From: Planosporangium flavigriseum
Lineage (GTDB): Bacteria > Actinomycetota > Actinomycetes > Mycobacteriales > Micromonosporaceae
Assembly: GCF_011947225.1 (NCBI RefSeq)
Contig: NZ_JAATVW010000005.1
Coordinates: 124,001-188,000, forward strand
Direction: 5' to 3'
DNA: 64,000 bases
Positions within the stretch are counted from its first letter, which is position 1. The number at the start of each line of letters is the position of its first letter. Under the pieces are notes generated by a model. The model was not told the DNA's origin and did not search any database. It worked only from the letters and a program-made list of their open reading frames with translations. Both the position numbers and the translations under genes were made by a program. Positions 1 through 12,357 of this stretch are shown piece by piece.

Positions 1-1
1 T

Positions 2-256
2 GTGGTGGCCACCCTCACCGGCGTCATGATCGGCGGTCTGGTGCCCGCGACCATTGCTCTCGTCCTCGCCCGGGAGGTCCGCGCCGACTTGCATGGCGCG
101 AGCGGCTTCCTGATCGGCAACCGGCGCCTGCGGCTTGGCATCGCGCTCGCGTGGACCGGCATCGTTCTCGCCGCGGCGGCCCTCGTGGTGGCCAGCATCG
201 CCGGGCTGCTGCATTTCGCCAGCTATGGCCGCGATTATGCGCCCACAATCAACTGA
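2..256 (+). CDS. Small two-helix membrane protein, possibly 5'-truncated
   Basis: The reading frame is open from the window edge (GTG GTG at 2-7) to a TGA at 254-256, so the true start may lie upstream. The visible 84 residues hold two hydrophobic stretches (about residues 5-23 and 46-70) separated by a basic loop with an RRLR motif. The spacing resembles the two-helix DUF4190-type proteins common in actinobacteria, and the next gene has a similar C-terminal half. I see no catalytic motif. The function is unknown, and assignment to the family is inference. Confidence 0.5.
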   Translation: MVATLTGVMIGGLVPATIALVLAREVRADLHGASGFLIGNRRLRLGIALAWTGIVLAAAALVVASIAGLLHFASYGRDYAPTIN

Positions 257-338
257 CCACGGCGTGACGGGTACGTGTGGCCGGCCAGTGTGGGGCAAGA
301 TTCGCTCCGGATGGCGAGTGATCCAACGAGGAGACGTA

Positions 339-410
339 GTGAGCAAGCGGGGAGCACCCACCCGGCGGACCGTCGCCGCGGTCGTGCTGAATGAGCGGGC
401 CGCGTGGTGA
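339..410 (+). CDS. Short leader ORF (23 aa) coupled to the next gene
   Basis: GTG at 339 is preceded by a good Shine-Dalgarno (GAGGAG, 328-333, five bases away). It encodes 23 basic residues ending ERAAW. Its TGA (408-410) overlaps the GTG at 407 that starts the proline-rich protein, a GTGA arrangement typical of translational coupling. The downstream start has no ribosome site of its own, so this ORF may deliver ribosomes to it. It could be chance; conservation in related genomes would decide. Confidence 0.4.
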   Translation: MSKRGAPTRRTVAAVVLNERAAW

Positions 411-1132
411 ACGAGGAGCCGCCCGGGGGAGCGGGGGGAGCGCAGGAGCCGGATCCCCGCCCGGAGACGCCAGAACCGGTGGCCAAGTCGGAGCAGGTGG
501 CCAAGCCGGCGCAGGCGCCCAGCCAGGGTTGGGCCGCGTCCGGCGGTCCGGCGTACCAGCAGCCGGTACCTTTCCCGCCGCCTCAGCAGCCTTGGGGGCC
601 GCAGCCGTACCCACCACAGCAGCCTTGGGGGCCGCAGCCGTACCCACCACAGCAGCCTTGGGGGCCGCAGCCGTACCCACCACAGCAGCCTTGGGGGCCG
701 CAGCCGTACCCGCCGCATCACGCGGGCGTCCGCGCACCGGCACCTGCGCCCGCCTTCCCGCCGCCCCGGATCGAGCCGGTCCCGGGTACCGAATTCGGTC
801 TGGCGTACTTCAACGTGCCGCCGGTCGTGTCCGGTCAGGCCATCGGCAGCATGGTCGCTGGCATTCTGTCGATCCTGGTGTCCCTGGTCGTCAGTTGCTT
901 CGGGCTCGCGGGCGCGAAGCCGGGCTGGGGCCCGATCGTGGCCGGCGCCTTCGCCGTACTGGCAGCCACGACGGGGCTGGCGGCGATCGGGCTGGGCTGG
1001 TACAGCGTGCGGCATATCACCCGTTCAGGCGGCCGCCTGGTGGGCCGTGGTATGGCGATCGCCGGGATGAGCTGCGGCGCTGCCGGGTTGCTCCTGACAA
1101 CAGCCGCGATGGTGCTCGCGCTATTGATCTGA
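407..1132 (+). CDS. Proline-rich DUF4190-like membrane protein
   Basis: A protein of about 241 residues. Residues 1-130 are acidic then Pro/Gln-rich and probably disordered, with four tandem copies of PQQPWGPQPYP. The last ~100 residues form two or three membrane helices with small residues (GQAIGSMVAGILSILVSLV, then a Gly/Ala-rich pair), as in DUF4190 proteins. GTG 407 is preferred over GTG 404 because it overlaps the stop of the upstream 23-codon ORF. Such proteins are usually membrane proteins of unknown role with a cytoplasmic Pro-rich tail. It is read toward the str operon but separated from it by a promoter at 1211-1239. Confidence 0.75.
   Translation: MNEEPPGGAGGAQEPDPRPETPEPVAKSEQVAKPAQAPSQGWAASGGPAYQQPVPFPPPQQPWGPQPYPPQQPWGPQPYPPQQPWGPQPYPPQQPWGPQPYPPHHAGVRAPAPAPAFPPPRIEPVPGTEFGLAYFNVPPVVSGQAIGSMVAGILSILVSLVVSCFGLAGAKPGWGPIVAGAFAVLAATTGLAAIGLGWYSVRHITRSGGRLVGRGMAIAGMSCGAAGLLLTTAAMVLALLI
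581..712 (+). repeat. Perfect 33-bp tandem repeat, four units
   Basis: Four adjacent 33-bp units (581-613, 614-646, 647-679, 680-712) encode PQQPWGPQPYP each time. Units are nearly identical even at third codon positions, which points to recent slippage or recombination expansion. The unit length keeps the reading frame, so copy number can change without breaking the protein. Confidence 0.95.
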
Positions 1133-1210
1133 AACCGAGCAGACGCTCGCCGGATCAGCGGGTACCCTTAACTGACAAGAGCGCTCGTCACCTGCACTTG
1201 GGCACCTCGT

Positions 1211-1239
1211 TTGACCTGCGTGCATGCGGTGGGTACTCT
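1211..1239 (+). promoter_or_regulatory. Primary sigma-type promoter of the str operon
   Basis: TTGACC (1211-1216), a 17-bp spacer and TACTCT (1234-1239) form a near-consensus promoter for the housekeeping sigma factor. The expected transcript starts near 1246, giving a leader of about 240 nt before rpsL. Confidence 0.8.
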
Positions 1240-1487
1240 TTCCCCTCGTGCCCGGTCTTTGCCGGGCAACTCGTGCGTGCCCTGCCGCCTCATGGGCGTA
1301 GGACGCAGCGGCGCGCGACCGGTAAATCCGGCTTGAAGATTGAGCCGGGACCCGTGTGCGGACGACACGCCCGACCGCGGGGGTCGGCAGCATCCGAAAG
1401 GGCGCATGCCGGTGCCGGACGAGGGCCGCGACGAAGACGACAGCACCAATAGGCACGGCCGAAAGGCCGAAGGGAGACAGGAACCCG
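1240..1487 (+). promoter_or_regulatory. Structured 5' leader of the str operon
   Basis: This 248-nt stretch has no convincing gene. It can form three hairpins in order: TGCCCGG/CCGGGCA (1249-1268), CCGGCT/AGCCGG (1328-1348) and CCGACC/GGTCGG (1371-1387). The last sits inside a 25-nt block (1363-1387) that recurs identically before rpsJ at 6098-6122. A partly conserved GGTARATCCGGC also precedes the block by about 40 nt in both leaders. A role in co-ordinated attenuation or mRNA processing is inference. Confidence 0.65.
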
Positions 1488-1862
1488 GTGCCCACTATCC
1501 AGCAGCTGGTCCGCAAGGGCCGCCAGGCGAAGACGACTAAGACGAAGACGCCGGCGCTGAAGGGGAGCCCTCAGCGGCGCGGCGTGTGCACGCGTGTGTA
1601 CACGACTACGCCGAAGAAGCCGAACTCCGCGCTACGTAAGGTGGCGCGTGTCCGGCTGACCAGCCAGATCGAGGTCACCGCCTACATCCCCGGTGTCGGC
1701 CACAACCTGCAGGAGCACTCGATCGTGCTCGTGCGCGGCGGCCGTGTGAAGGACCTCCCGGGCGTTCGCTACAAGATCATCCGCGGTTCACTGGACACGC
1801 AGGGCGTGCGCAACCGCAAGCAGGCCCGTAGCCGCTACGGCGCGAAGAAGGAGAAGAGCTGA
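1488..1862 (+). CDS. rpsL: 30S ribosomal protein S12
   Basis: S12 (124 aa) shapes the decoding centre of the 30S subunit. The start is the GTG at 1488, behind an AGGGAGACAGG ribosome site, giving [15 protein letters not shown] as in other actinobacteria; upstream in-frame ATGs would add a non-homologous extension. The loop [11 protein letters not shown] holds Lys43 and GGRVKDLPG holds Lys88, the residues altered in streptomycin-resistant mutants. Both are wild type, so this allele predicts sensitivity. First gene of rpsL-rpsG-fusA-tuf; one base separates it from rpsG. Confidence 0.98.
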   Translation: MPTIQQLVRKGRQAKTTKTKTPALKGSPQRRGVCTRVYTTTPKKPNSALRKVARVRLTSQIEVTAYIPGVGHNLQEHSIVLVRGGRVKDLPGVRYKIIRGSLDTQGVRNRKQARSRYGAKKEKS

Positions 1863-1863
1863 C

Positions 1864-2334
1864 ATGCCGCGTAAGGGCCCAGCCCCGCGCCGGCCGCTCG
1901 CCGCGGACCCGGTTTACAACTCGCCCCTGGTCACCCAGCTGATCAGCAAGATCCTGCTGGAAGGCAAGCGCCAGCTGGCGGAGCGCATCGTGTACGGCGC
2001 GCTCGAGGGTTGCCGGGAGAAGACCGGCACCGACCCGGTTGTGACGCTCAAGCGGGCGATGGACAACGTGAAGCCGACCCTTGAGGTGCGCAGCCGCCGC
2101 GTCGGTGGCGCCACCTACCAGGTGCCGGTCGAGGTGCGCCCGCAGCGCGCCACGACGCTCGGTCTACGCTGGCTGGTTACGTACTCGCGTGCCCGTCGCG
2201 AGAAGACCATGATCGAGCGCCTGACCAACGAACTGCTCGACGCCAGCAATGGCCTGGGAGCCGCGGTGAAGCGCCGCGAGGACACCCACAAGATGGCGGA
2301 GTCCAACAAGGCCTTCGCGCATTACCGCTGGTAA
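1864..2334 (+). CDS. rpsG: 30S ribosomal protein S7
   Basis: S7 (156 aa) nucleates the 30S head by binding the 3' major domain of 16S rRNA and contacts mRNA and tRNA near the E site. It starts [20 protein letters not shown] and has the usual length. The family hallmarks [11 protein letters not shown] and the C-terminal [15 protein letters not shown] are intact. It begins one base after rpsL, so translation is probably coupled. Confidence 0.98.
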   Translation: MPRKGPAPRRPLAADPVYNSPLVTQLISKILLEGKRQLAERIVYGALEGCREKTGTDPVVTLKRAMDNVKPTLEVRSRRVGGATYQVPVEVRPQRATTLGLRWLVTYSRARREKTMIERLTNELLDASNGLGAAVKRREDTHKMAESNKAFAHYRW

Positions 2335-2365
2335 CACTGACCAACGAGACGAAGTAGGGATCATC

Positions 2366-4465
<2,100 letters not shown>

Positions 4466-4473
4466 GTTGATCT

Positions 4474-4495
4474 CGCCCCACGGCGACGTGGGGCG
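4474..4495 (+). terminator. Hairpin between fusA and tuf
   Basis: CGCCCCACG and CGTGGGGCG form a perfect 9-bp stem closed by a GCGA tetraloop (a GNRA loop), directly after the fusA stop. There is no U tract, so it may be a partial terminator or an mRNA processing site that lets tuf be expressed differently from fusA. I could not find a convincing tuf promoter in the remaining 137 bases. Confidence 0.6.
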
Positions 4496-4632
4496 GGGGA
4501 GACTGATCTTCGGGGTCGGAGCGGGCTGCATCACCGGGCCTGAGGCTTCCGGCCGCAAGACCCAAGTCGACAAGTCCGTCGGGGCCGCAAGCACCGCGCG
4601 GAACGAACCAAGAAGTCCACAGGAGGACACCA

Positions 4633-5826
<1,194 letters not shown>

Positions 5827-5831
5827 TTTCC

Positions 5832-5857
5832 GGTAACGGCCCGCTGTGGCCATTACC
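5832..5857 (+). terminator. Terminator-like hairpin after tuf
   Basis: GGTAACGGCC and GGCCATTACC pair over nine base pairs with one C-A mismatch and a 6-nt loop, starting five bases after the tuf stop. No U tract follows. It is the most likely end of the str transcript. Confidence 0.55.
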
Positions 5858-5946
5858 ACCTGATTTCACATTGCCGTGTGGTTGCGGCATACTGAATAGG
5901 TTGCGTTGCGGGCGGTCGAGGTCGCTCTGAAGAGAGTCGTTGGCTC

Positions 5947-5955
5947 TGATAGAGT
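5947..5955 (+). promoter_or_regulatory. Extended -10 promoter of the S10 operon
   Basis: TGA-TAGAGT is an extended -10 (TGN plus TANNNT) with no good -35 at the usual distance. The same TGN-TAGAGT form occurs before secY at 15963-15971. Transcription from here would give a leader of about 270 nt before rpsJ. Confidence 0.55.
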
Positions 5956-6231
5956 GTCTCGGCCGCCTCGCGCGGCGCCCGGCGGGAGTGCATCCCGCGA
6001 GGTGCCTCGCTTCCGCAGCCGGGCGTGCGGCGCCCCAGGGCCATCCGATGCCTCTCATCCGGTAGATCCGGCGAGGGCGGCGTCTGGCCCTAGGCCGCGA
6101 CACGCCCGACCGCGGGGGTCGGAAGAACCGGTCTGGGCCGTCCATTGGACCGGGCGGAAAAGACCAGGTAGAGGTCGGTGCGCTGGCGATTAAGCCGGCG
6201 AGGATCGCGAAGAGAAGGAACAGAAGCCACT
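5956..6231 (+). promoter_or_regulatory. Structured 5' leader of the S10 operon
   Basis: No gene is visible in this 276-nt region. It holds the second copy of the 25-nt element (6098-6122), with the CCGACC/GGTCGG hairpin at 6106-6122, identical to 1363-1387. GGTAGATCCGGC at 6061-6072 matches the rpsL leader upstream motif with one change. The rest is GC-rich and self-complementary. The S10 operon of enterobacteria is controlled by L4 binding its leader; whether this unrelated leader acts similarly is unknown. Confidence 0.6.
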
Positions 6232-6540
6232 ATGGCGGGACAGAAGATCCGCATTCGGCTCAAGGCCTATGACCACGAGGTCGTTGACTCCTCGGCCCGC
6301 AAGATCGTCGAGACGGTGACCCGTACGGGGGCGCAGGTCGCAGGCCCAGTGCCGTTGCCGACCGAGATCAACCGTTACTGCGTGATCCGCTCGCCGCACA
6401 AGTACAAGGACTCGCGCGAGCACTTCGAGATGCGTACGCACAAGCGTTTGATCGACATCATCGACCCGACTCCCAAGACGGTCGACTCGCTCATGCGCCT
6501 CGACCTTCCGGCTGGCGTCGACATCGAGATCAAGCTGTAG
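6232..6540 (+). CDS. rpsJ: 30S ribosomal protein S10
   Basis: S10 (102 aa) is a 30S head protein, and in other bacteria also acts as NusE in antitermination. The ATG at 6232 follows GAGAAGGAA; in-frame codons further upstream would add an unrelated 18-residue extension. The sequence runs from [17 protein letters not shown] through [19 protein letters not shown] to VDIEIKL, all family landmarks. First gene of the S10 operon, 11 bases before rplC. Confidence 0.98.
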   Translation: MAGQKIRIRLKAYDHEVVDSSARKIVETVTRTGAQVAGPVPLPTEINRYCVIRSPHKYKDSREHFEMRTHKRLIDIIDPTPKTVDSLMRLDLPAGVDIEIKL

Positions 6541-6551
6541 GGACCGGACTA

Positions 6552-7217
6552 ATGGACAGGCAAGTCAAGGGGATTCTGGGCGCGAAGCTCGGCATGACCC
6601 AGGTCTGGGACAACAACCGTGTTGTTCCGGTGACCGTGGTTCAGGCCGAACCCAACGTCGTGACCCAGGTACGCACCGCGGACAAGGACGGCTACACCGC
6701 CGTTCAGCTCGCATACGGCGCGATCGACCCGCGGAAGGTGAACAAGCCGAAGGCCGGTCACTACGCCAAGTCCGGCGTGGCGCCGCGACGGCACATCGTC
6801 GAGTTGCGGACGGTCGACGCCTCGGACTACGGACTCGGCGACGAGGTCACCGTTGAGACGTTCGAGCCCGGCCAGGTCATCGACGTGACCGGCCGGACCA
6901 AGGGCAAGGGCTTCGCGGGTGTCATGAAGCGCCACGGCTTCAAGGGTCTGGGCGCCGGTCACGGTGTCGAGCGCAAGCACCGCTCGCCCGGCTCGATCGG
7001 CGGCTGTGCCACGCCGGGCCGTGTCTTCAAGGGCGTGCGGATGGCCGGTCGCATGGGTGGTGTCCGCTACACCGTGCAGAACCTGACCGTGCAGGCGGTC
7101 GACCCGGAGAACAACGTGATTCTGGTTCGCGGCGCCGTTCCCGGCCCCGCGGGCGCCCTGATCCTGCTGCGCACCGCGGCGAAGGGCCAGTCCAAGAAGG
7201 GCGGTGCTGCCAAGTGA
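6552..7217 (+). CDS. rplC: 50S ribosomal protein L3
   Basis: L3 (221 aa) is an early 50S assembly protein whose central loop approaches the peptidyl transferase centre. It begins [20 protein letters not shown], and the loop region [16 protein letters not shown] with [15 protein letters not shown] is conserved. The ribosome site (GGGACC) overlaps the rpsJ stop region. Its TGA overlaps the GTG of rplD (GTGA), implying coupled translation. Confidence 0.97.
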   Translation: MDRQVKGILGAKLGMTQVWDNNRVVPVTVVQAEPNVVTQVRTADKDGYTAVQLAYGAIDPRKVNKPKAGHYAKSGVAPRRHIVELRTVDASDYGLGDEVTVETFEPGQVIDVTGRTKGKGFAGVMKRHGFKGLGAGHGVERKHRSPGSIGGCATPGRVFKGVRMAGRMGGVRYTVQNLTVQAVDPENNVILVRGAVPGPAGALILLRTAAKGQSKKGGAAK

Positions 7218-7864
7218 GCACGGTTGACGTGATCGGCGTTGACGGCAACGCCTCGGGCTCCGTCGAGCTGCCCGCCGCGATCTTCGACGCGCAGGCCAAC
7301 GTCCCGCTGATGCACCAGGTTGTGGTCGCTCAGCTGGCGGCCGCGCGCCAGGGCACGCACAAGGTGAAGACCCGTGGCGAGGTCGCCGGCGGCGGCAAGA
7401 AGCCGTACAAGCAGAAGGGCACCGGTCGTGCCCGTCAGGGCTCGATCCGCGCGCCGCAGTTCACCGGCGGTGGCGTCGTGCACGGCCCGGTGCCGCGCGA
7501 CTACAGCCAGCGGACCCCGAAGAAGATGAAGGCCGCCGCGCTGCGCGGTGCCCTGTCGGACCGGGCGCGTGACGGTCGGGTGTCGGTCGTCTCGACGTTC
7601 GTCGAGGGTGACGCGCCGAAGACCAAGGACGCGCTGCGCGTGCTGAAGTCGGTCGCCGAGACCGGCCGGGTGCTGGTCGTGCTCGGTCGCGCGGACGAGA
7701 CCAACTGGCTGAGCCTGCGCAACGAGCCGCGGGTGCATCTGCTCGCTGCCGACCAGCTCAACACGTACGACGTGCTGGTCTCCGACCAGGTCGTCTTCAC
7801 CGCGGACGCGCTGGACGAGTTCCTCGCGGTGGCGGGTAATGGCAAGAAGGGGGCCGAGCAGTGA
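7214..7864 (+). CDS. rplD: 50S ribosomal protein L4
   Basis: L4 (216 aa) lines the peptide exit tunnel constriction. The long tunnel loop is present as [19 protein letters not shown] followed by [12 protein letters not shown]. In E. coli L4 also represses its own operon through the S10 leader; that is not established for this leader. The GTG start overlaps the rplC stop, and its own TGA overlaps the rplW GTG. Confidence 0.97.
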   Translation: MSTVDVIGVDGNASGSVELPAAIFDAQANVPLMHQVVVAQLAAARQGTHKVKTRGEVAGGGKKPYKQKGTGRARQGSIRAPQFTGGGVVHGPVPRDYSQRTPKKMKAAALRGALSDRARDGRVSVVSTFVEGDAPKTKDALRVLKSVAETGRVLVVLGRADETNWLSLRNEPRVHLLAADQLNTYDVLVSDQVVFTADALDEFLAVAGNGKKGAEQ

Positions 7865-8163
7865 GCACTGTCGCTGACCCGCGGGATGTGATCATCGCTC
7901 CCGTGGTCTCGGAGAAGAGCTACGGCGAACTCAACCGGAACTGGTACACGTTCCTGGTACACCCGGACGCGAACAAGACTGAAATCAAGATCGCGATTCA
8001 GCAGATCTTCAATGTTCACGTCCTGTCGGTGAACACGCTCAACCGCGAGGGCAAGCGCAAGCGCACCCGCACCGGCTGGGGGAAGCGCAAGGACACGAAG
8101 CGGGCGATGATCAAGCTCGCCGACGGTGACCGGATTGAGGCCTTCGGCGGCCCGGTCAGCTGA
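7861..8163 (+). CDS. rplW: 50S ribosomal protein L23
   Basis: L23 (100 aa) sits at the tunnel exit and is the docking site for trigger factor and the signal recognition particle. The motifs [10 protein letters not shown] and [19 protein letters not shown] are typical. The C-terminus, [19 protein letters not shown], is the basic rRNA-binding tail. It overlaps rplD by four bases and precedes rplB by 13. Confidence 0.97.
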   Translation: MSTVADPRDVIIAPVVSEKSYGELNRNWYTFLVHPDANKTEIKIAIQQIFNVHVLSVNTLNREGKRKRTRTGWGKRKDTKRAMIKLADGDRIEAFGGPVS

Positions 8164-8176
8164 GGGGTAAAAGACA

Positions 8177-9016
8177 ATGGGTATCCGCAAGTACAGGCCC
8201 ACGACGCCCGGTCGTCGCGGCGCCAGCGTGGCCGACTTCGCCGAGGTGACTCGGACGGAGCCGGAGAAGTCGCTGCTGCGCCCGCTGACGAACAAGGGTG
8301 GTCGTAACGCCCACGGCAAGGTCACCGCTCGTCACCAGGGTGGCGGCCACAAGCGGCAGTACCGTCTGATCGACTTCAAGCGGGTCGACAAGGACGGCGT
8401 GCCGGCGAAGGTCGCGCACATCGAGTACGACCCCAACCGCACCGCGCGCATCGCGCTGCTGCACTACCTCGACGGCGAGAAGCGCTACATCATCGCGCCG
8501 CAGGGGCTGGGCCAGGGCGACCGCGTCGAATCCGGCCCGGGTGCTGACATCCGGCCGGGCAACAACCTGCCGCTGCGCAACATCCCGGTCGGTACCACGA
8601 TCCACGCGGTGGAGCTGCGCCCGGGCGGCGGGGCCAAGCTGGCTCGCTCGGCCGGCGTGGGCATCCAGCTGCTTGGCCGCGAGGGCGACTACGCGACGCT
8701 GCGTATGCCGTCGGGTGAGATCCGCCGTGTCTCGGTGTTCTGCCGCGCCACGGTGGGCGAGATCGGCAACGCCGAGCAGTCGAACATCAACTGGGGCAAG
8801 GCCGGCCGGATGCGGTGGAAGGGCAAGCGCCCGACCGTCCGTGGTGTGGCCATGAACCCGGTCGACCACCCACACGGTGGTGGTGAGGGTAAGACCTCCG
8901 GTGGTCGCCACCCGGTTAACCCGCAGGGTAAGCCCGAGGGCCGTACCCGCCGGAAGGGCCAGCCCAGCGACCGCCTCATCGTCCGCCGGCGCTACGCCAC
9001 TCGGAAGCGCGGCTAA
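8177..9016 (+). CDS. rplB: 50S ribosomal protein L2
   Basis: L2 (279 aa) is needed for subunit joining and peptidyl transferase activity. It starts [15 protein letters not shown] and carries the family loop [20 protein letters not shown] containing the conserved histidine of the peptidyl transferase region. Length and ends match the family. Confidence 0.98.
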   Translation: MGIRKYRPTTPGRRGASVADFAEVTRTEPEKSLLRPLTNKGGRNAHGKVTARHQGGGHKRQYRLIDFKRVDKDGVPAKVAHIEYDPNRTARIALLHYLDGEKRYIIAPQGLGQGDRVESGPGADIRPGNNLPLRNIPVGTTIHAVELRPGGGAKLARSAGVGIQLLGREGDYATLRMPSGEIRRVSVFCRATVGEIGNAEQSNINWGKAGRMRWKGKRPTVRGVAMNPVDHPHGGGEGKTSGGRHPVNPQGKPEGRTRRKGQPSDRLIVRRRYATRKRG

Positions 9017-9029
9017 GGAGCGATAGAAG

Positions 9030-9311
9030 ATGCCACGCAGCCTTAAGAAGGGCCCGTTCGTCGACGACCACCTGATCAAGAAGGTGGAAGCGCAGAACGA
9101 GAAGAACTCCAAGAACGTCATCAAGACGTGGTCGCGGCGTTCCACGATCACTCCGGAGATGCTCGGCCACACCATCGCCGTGCACGACGGACGTAAGCAT
9201 GTGCCGGTGTTCGTGACGGAGGCGATGGTCGGGCACAAGCTCGGCGAGTTTGCCCTGACGCGTACGTTCAAGGGGCACGAAAAGGAAGACCGAAAGAGCC
9301 GCCGCCGCTAG
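9030..9311 (+). CDS. rpsS: 30S ribosomal protein S19
   Basis: S19 (93 aa) forms a 30S head complex with S13 and contacts tRNA in the A/P region. It starts [19 protein letters not shown], and [20 protein letters not shown] and [16 protein letters not shown] are intact. It lies 13 bases after rplB. Confidence 0.98.
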   Translation: MPRSLKKGPFVDDHLIKKVEAQNEKNSKNVIKTWSRRSTITPEMLGHTIAVHDGRKHVPVFVTEAMVGHKLGEFALTRTFKGHEKEDRKSRRR

Positions 9312-9343
9312 GCGGGTCGAAGGAACGACAGGAGACAACAGCG

Positions 9344-9826
9344 ATGCCAAGCAAGGCAGCTCCGGCGCTTCCGGGCGCCCGAGCCGTTGCGCGATACGTA
9401 CGCGTATCGCCGATGAAGGCGCGCCGTGTGGTCAACCTCGTTCGCGGCCTGCCCGCGAAGGAGGCTCTCACGGTGCTGCAGTTCGCGCCGCAGTCGGCCA
9501 GCGAGCCGGTGTACAAGGTGCTGGCGAGCGCGATCGCCAACGCCGAGAACAACGAGCGGCTCGACCCTGACTCGCTGCTCGTGAGCGAGGCGTTCGTCGA
9601 CGAGGGCCCGACGCTCAAGCGGTTCCGGCCGCGGGCGCAGGGCCGGGCGTACCGGATCCGCAAGCGCACGTGCCACATCACGATCGCGGTCGAGAGCGTT
9701 CCGCCGGCGCAGCAGCGTGGCGGCCCGGCTAAGGCGACCAAGGCCGCCGCGAAGGCGGCTCCGGCCAAGGCGACCAAGAAGGCGCAGCCGGCGGCTAAGG
9801 CAGCAGCCGAGGAGGAGACCGAGTAA
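9344..9826 (+). CDS. rplV: 50S ribosomal protein L22 with Ala/Lys-rich tail
   Basis: L22 (160 aa) spans the exit tunnel wall. Residues 1-115 are the standard fold ([38 protein letters not shown]). About 45 extra residues follow, rich in Ala and Lys (repeated KATK/KAAP blocks), compared with ~110 aa in E. coli. Such tails occur in actinobacterial L22. The stop TAA shares its last base with the ATG of rpsC (TAATG). Confidence 0.97.
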   Translation: MPSKAAPALPGARAVARYVRVSPMKARRVVNLVRGLPAKEALTVLQFAPQSASEPVYKVLASAIANAENNERLDPDSLLVSEAFVDEGPTLKRFRPRAQGRAYRIRKRTCHITIAVESVPPAQQRGGPAKATKAAAKAAPAKATKKAQPAAKAAAEEETE

Positions 9827-10668
9827 TGGGTCAGAAAGTCCACCCGCACGGGTTCCGGCTCGGCATCAGCACCGACTGGAAGTCCCGCTGGTACGCGGAC
9901 AAGCTCTACAAGGACTACATCGCGGAGGACGTCAAGATCCGCCGGATGATGTCCAAGGGCCTGGAGCGCGCTGGAATCGCCAAGGTCGACATCGAGCGCA
10001 CCCGGGACCGGGTCCGTGTGGACATCCACACCGCCCGCCCCGGCATCGTCATCGGACGTAAGGGTGCCGAGGCCGACCGCATCCGCGGGGAGCTGGAGAA
10101 GCTCACCGGCAAGCAGGTGCAGCTGAACATCATCGAGGTGAAGAACCCCGAGTCGGATGCTCAGCTGGTGGCGCAGGGCGTCGCTGAGCAGCTGTCCAGC
10201 CGGGTCAGCTTCCGCCGTGCGATGCGCAAGGCGATGCAGTCGGCGATGAAGAACCCGCTGGTACGCGGTATCCGGGTGCAGGTTTCGGGTCGCCTCGGCG
10301 GCGCCGAGATGAGCCGGACCGAGTTCTACCGCGAGGGTCGGGTTCCCCTGCACACGCTGCGGGCCAACATCGAGTACGGCTTCTTTGAGGCCCGTACCAC
10401 CTTCGGCCGGATCGGCGTGAAGGTTTGGATCTACAAGGGTGACGCCGTGCCGGGCCGCGAGGCCCCGGCCGAGCAGGCTCCGACCCGGGGTCGCCGTGAC
10501 CGTGGCGACCGTCCCGAGCGCCCGCGTCGCGGCCGTTCCGGCTCGTCGGGTACGACCGCCGGTGGCACCGAGGCTGGTCGTGCGGCTGCTGCCGCACAGG
10601 CAGCTCAGAGCAACGTGGCGGCACCGGCTGAGCAGGCCGCGCCGGCAGCAACGCAGCAGGAGGGCTGA
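9826..10668 (+). CDS. rpsC: 30S ribosomal protein S3 with extended tail
   Basis: S3 (280 aa) is at the mRNA entry channel. The KH domain ([18 protein letters not shown]) and the C-terminal domain ([39 protein letters not shown]) are complete by about residue 215. A ~60-residue Arg/Gly then Ala/Gln-rich extension follows, making it longer than the 233-residue E. coli protein. The start codon overlaps the rplV stop. Confidence 0.97.
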   Translation: MGQKVHPHGFRLGISTDWKSRWYADKLYKDYIAEDVKIRRMMSKGLERAGIAKVDIERTRDRVRVDIHTARPGIVIGRKGAEADRIRGELEKLTGKQVQLNIIEVKNPESDAQLVAQGVAEQLSSRVSFRRAMRKAMQSAMKNPLVRGIRVQVSGRLGGAEMSRTEFYREGRVPLHTLRANIEYGFFEARTTFGRIGVKVWIYKGDAVPGREAPAEQAPTRGRRDRGDRPERPRRGRSGSSGTTAGGTEAGRAAAAAQAAQSNVAAPAEQAAPAATQQEG

Positions 10669-10671
10669 TCA

Positions 10672-11097
10672 ATGCTGATGCCGCGTAAGCCCCCGAAGGG
10701 CTTCCGCAAGCCGCACCACCCGGACCGTAGCGGTGCGGCGAAGGGCGGCACCCGGGTGAGCTTCGGTGAGTTCGGCATTCAGGCTCTCGAGCCGGCGTAC
10801 GTGACCAACCGCCAGATCGAGTCGGCCCGTATCGCCATGACCCGCCACATCAAGCGTGGTGGCAAGGTCTGGATCACCGTGTTCCCGGACCAGGCGATCA
10901 CCAAGAAGCCGGCCGAGACGCGGATGGGTTCCGGTAAGGGCTCGCCCGAGTGGTGGGTCGCGAACGTGAAGCCGGGCCGGATCCTGTTTGAGATGTCGTT
11001 CCCGAACGAGGCGATTGCGCGAGAGGCGATGCGTCGCGCGATCCACAAGCTTCCCATGAAGTGCCGCATCGTCACACGTGAAGGGGCTGAGGGCTGA
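10672..11097 (+). CDS. rplP: 50S ribosomal protein L16
   Basis: L16 (141 aa) organises the A-site region of the 50S subunit. It starts [20 protein letters not shown], using the first ATG (10672), which matches the MLxPR start of the family. [20 protein letters not shown] and [18 protein letters not shown] are characteristic. Its stop overlaps the start of rpmC (TGATG). Confidence 0.97.
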   Translation: MLMPRKPPKGFRKPHHPDRSGAAKGGTRVSFGEFGIQALEPAYVTNRQIESARIAMTRHIKRGGKVWITVFPDQAITKKPAETRMGSGKGSPEWWVANVKPGRILFEMSFPNEAIAREAMRRAIHKLPMKCRIVTREGAEG

Positions 11098-11330
11098 TGG
11101 CAGCGGGCACCAAGGCCACTGAGCTGCGTGAACTCTCCGACGAGGAGCTGACCACGCGGCTGCGGGAGGCTAAGGCCGAGCTGTTCAACCTGCGGGTGCA
11201 GGCGGCTACCGGCCAGTTGGAGAGCCAGGGCCGACTGCAGGTCATCCGGCGCGAGATCGCCCGGGTTTACACGATCATGCGTGAGCGCGAGCTGGGTCTC
11301 TCGGCCGCGCCGGTTGAGGTGGCGTCATGA
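11097..11330 (+). CDS. rpmC: 50S ribosomal protein L29
   Basis: L29 (77 aa) is a coiled-coil protein near the tunnel exit beside L23. It has the motif [20 protein letters not shown] followed by [15 protein letters not shown]. It overlaps rplP by one base and rpsQ by four, so the three are probably translated in succession. Confidence 0.97.
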   Translation: MAAGTKATELRELSDEELTTRLREAKAELFNLRVQAATGQLESQGRLQVIRREIARVYTIMRERELGLSAAPVEVAS

Positions 11331-11596
11331 GTGAGAGCGTGGAAGAGCGCGGCCGGCGCAAGGTCCGTGAGGGCCTCGTCGTCAGCGACAAGATGGACAA
11401 GACCGTGGTCGTCGCCGTGGAGGATCGGGTCAAGCACCCGCTCTACGGCAAGGTCATGCGGCGCACCAATAAGCTGCAGGCGCACGACGAGCAGAACTCG
11501 TGCGGCATCGGCGACCGGGTGCTGCTGATGGAGACCCGGCCGCTGTCCGCCACCAAGCGCTGGCGGGTCGTGGAGATCCTCGAGAAGGCCAAGTAA
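11327..11596 (+). CDS. rpsQ: 30S ribosomal protein S17
   Basis: S17 (89 aa) is a primary 16S rRNA-binding protein of the 30S body. The core [20 protein letters not shown] and [19 protein letters not shown] match the family. ATG at 11327 overlaps the rpmC stop (ATGA). It is followed by a 74-bp gap with no clear promoter before rplN. Confidence 0.97.
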   Translation: MSESVEERGRRKVREGLVVSDKMDKTVVVAVEDRVKHPLYGKVMRRTNKLQAHDEQNSCGIGDRVLLMETRPLSATKRWRVVEILEKAK

Positions 11597-11670
11597 GCGC
11601 CCACAGGCGTTGAGTTCCGCCAGGCTTCGGGGCACGTCTCCGAAGAACCGGCAGACATACAGGAGTTGAC

Positions 11671-12039
11671 GTGATCCAGCAGGAGTCGCGACTGCGCGTC
11701 GCCGACAACACGGGTGCCCGGGAGATTCTGTGCATCCGCGTACTCGGTGGCTCCGGTCGGCGCTACGCAGGCATCGGCGACGTCATTGTCGCCACCGTGA
11801 AGGACGCGATCCCGGGCGCCGGCGTGAAGAAGGGCGACGTGGTCAAGGCCGTCGTGGTCCGGACCGCCAAGGAGCGGCGGCGGCCCGACGGTTCGTACAT
11901 CAAGTTCGACGAGAACGCCGCCGTGATCATTAAGGACGGCGGTGACCCGCGCGGTACCCGTATCTTCGGCCCCGTCGGGCGTGAACTGCGCGACAAGCGG
12001 TTCATGAAGATCATCTCTCTCGCCCCGGAGGTGTTGTAG
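11671..12039 (+). CDS. rplN: 50S ribosomal protein L14
   Basis: L14 (122 aa) binds 23S rRNA at the subunit interface and is the docking site of RsfS. It starts with GTG as [20 protein letters not shown] and contains [20 protein letters not shown]. The preceding AGGAG (11660s) is a clear ribosome site. First gene of the spc segment (rplN-rplX-rplE). Confidence 0.98.
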   Translation: MIQQESRLRVADNTGAREILCIRVLGGSGRRYAGIGDVIVATVKDAIPGAGVKKGDVVKAVVVRTAKERRRPDGSYIKFDENAAVIIKDGGDPRGTRIFGPVGRELRDKRFMKIISLAPEVL

Positions 12040-12042
12040 ACC

Positions 12043-12357
12043 GTGAAGGTAAAGAAGGGCGACACGGTTCTCGTCATCGCCGGCAAGGACAAGGGAGCCA
12101 AGGGTAAGGTCATCGCGGCTTACCCGAAGCTCGACAAGGTCCTGGTCGAGGGCGTTAACCGGGTCAAGAAGCACACGCGAGTGAGCACCACTCAGCGTGG
12201 CGCGAAGACCGGCGGCATCGTCACCCAGGAAGCGCCGATCCACGTGTCGAACGTGCAGGTGCTTGACTCCGACGGCAAGCCGACCCGGGTCGGTTACCGG
12301 GTGGACGACAGTGGCCAGAAGATTCGTGTCGCGCGCAGCAACGGTAAGGACCTGTGA
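12043..12357 (+). CDS. rplX: 50S ribosomal protein L24
   Basis: L24 (104 aa) initiates 50S assembly. The KOW motif is [20 protein letters not shown], followed by [23 protein letters not shown] at 12043, three bases after rplN. The stop overlaps the rplE start. Confidence 0.97.
   Translation: MKVKKGDTVLVIAGKDKGAKGKVIAAYPKLDKVLVEGVNRVKKHTRVSTTQRGAKTGGIVTQEAPIHVSNVQVLDSDGKPTRVGYRVDDSGQKIRVARSNGKDL

Noticed and set aside
581-712. CRISPR-like regularly repeated units
   Set aside because: Units are contiguous without spacers and encode an in-frame Pro-rich peptide; it is a coding tandem repeat. The same applies to 25217-25480.
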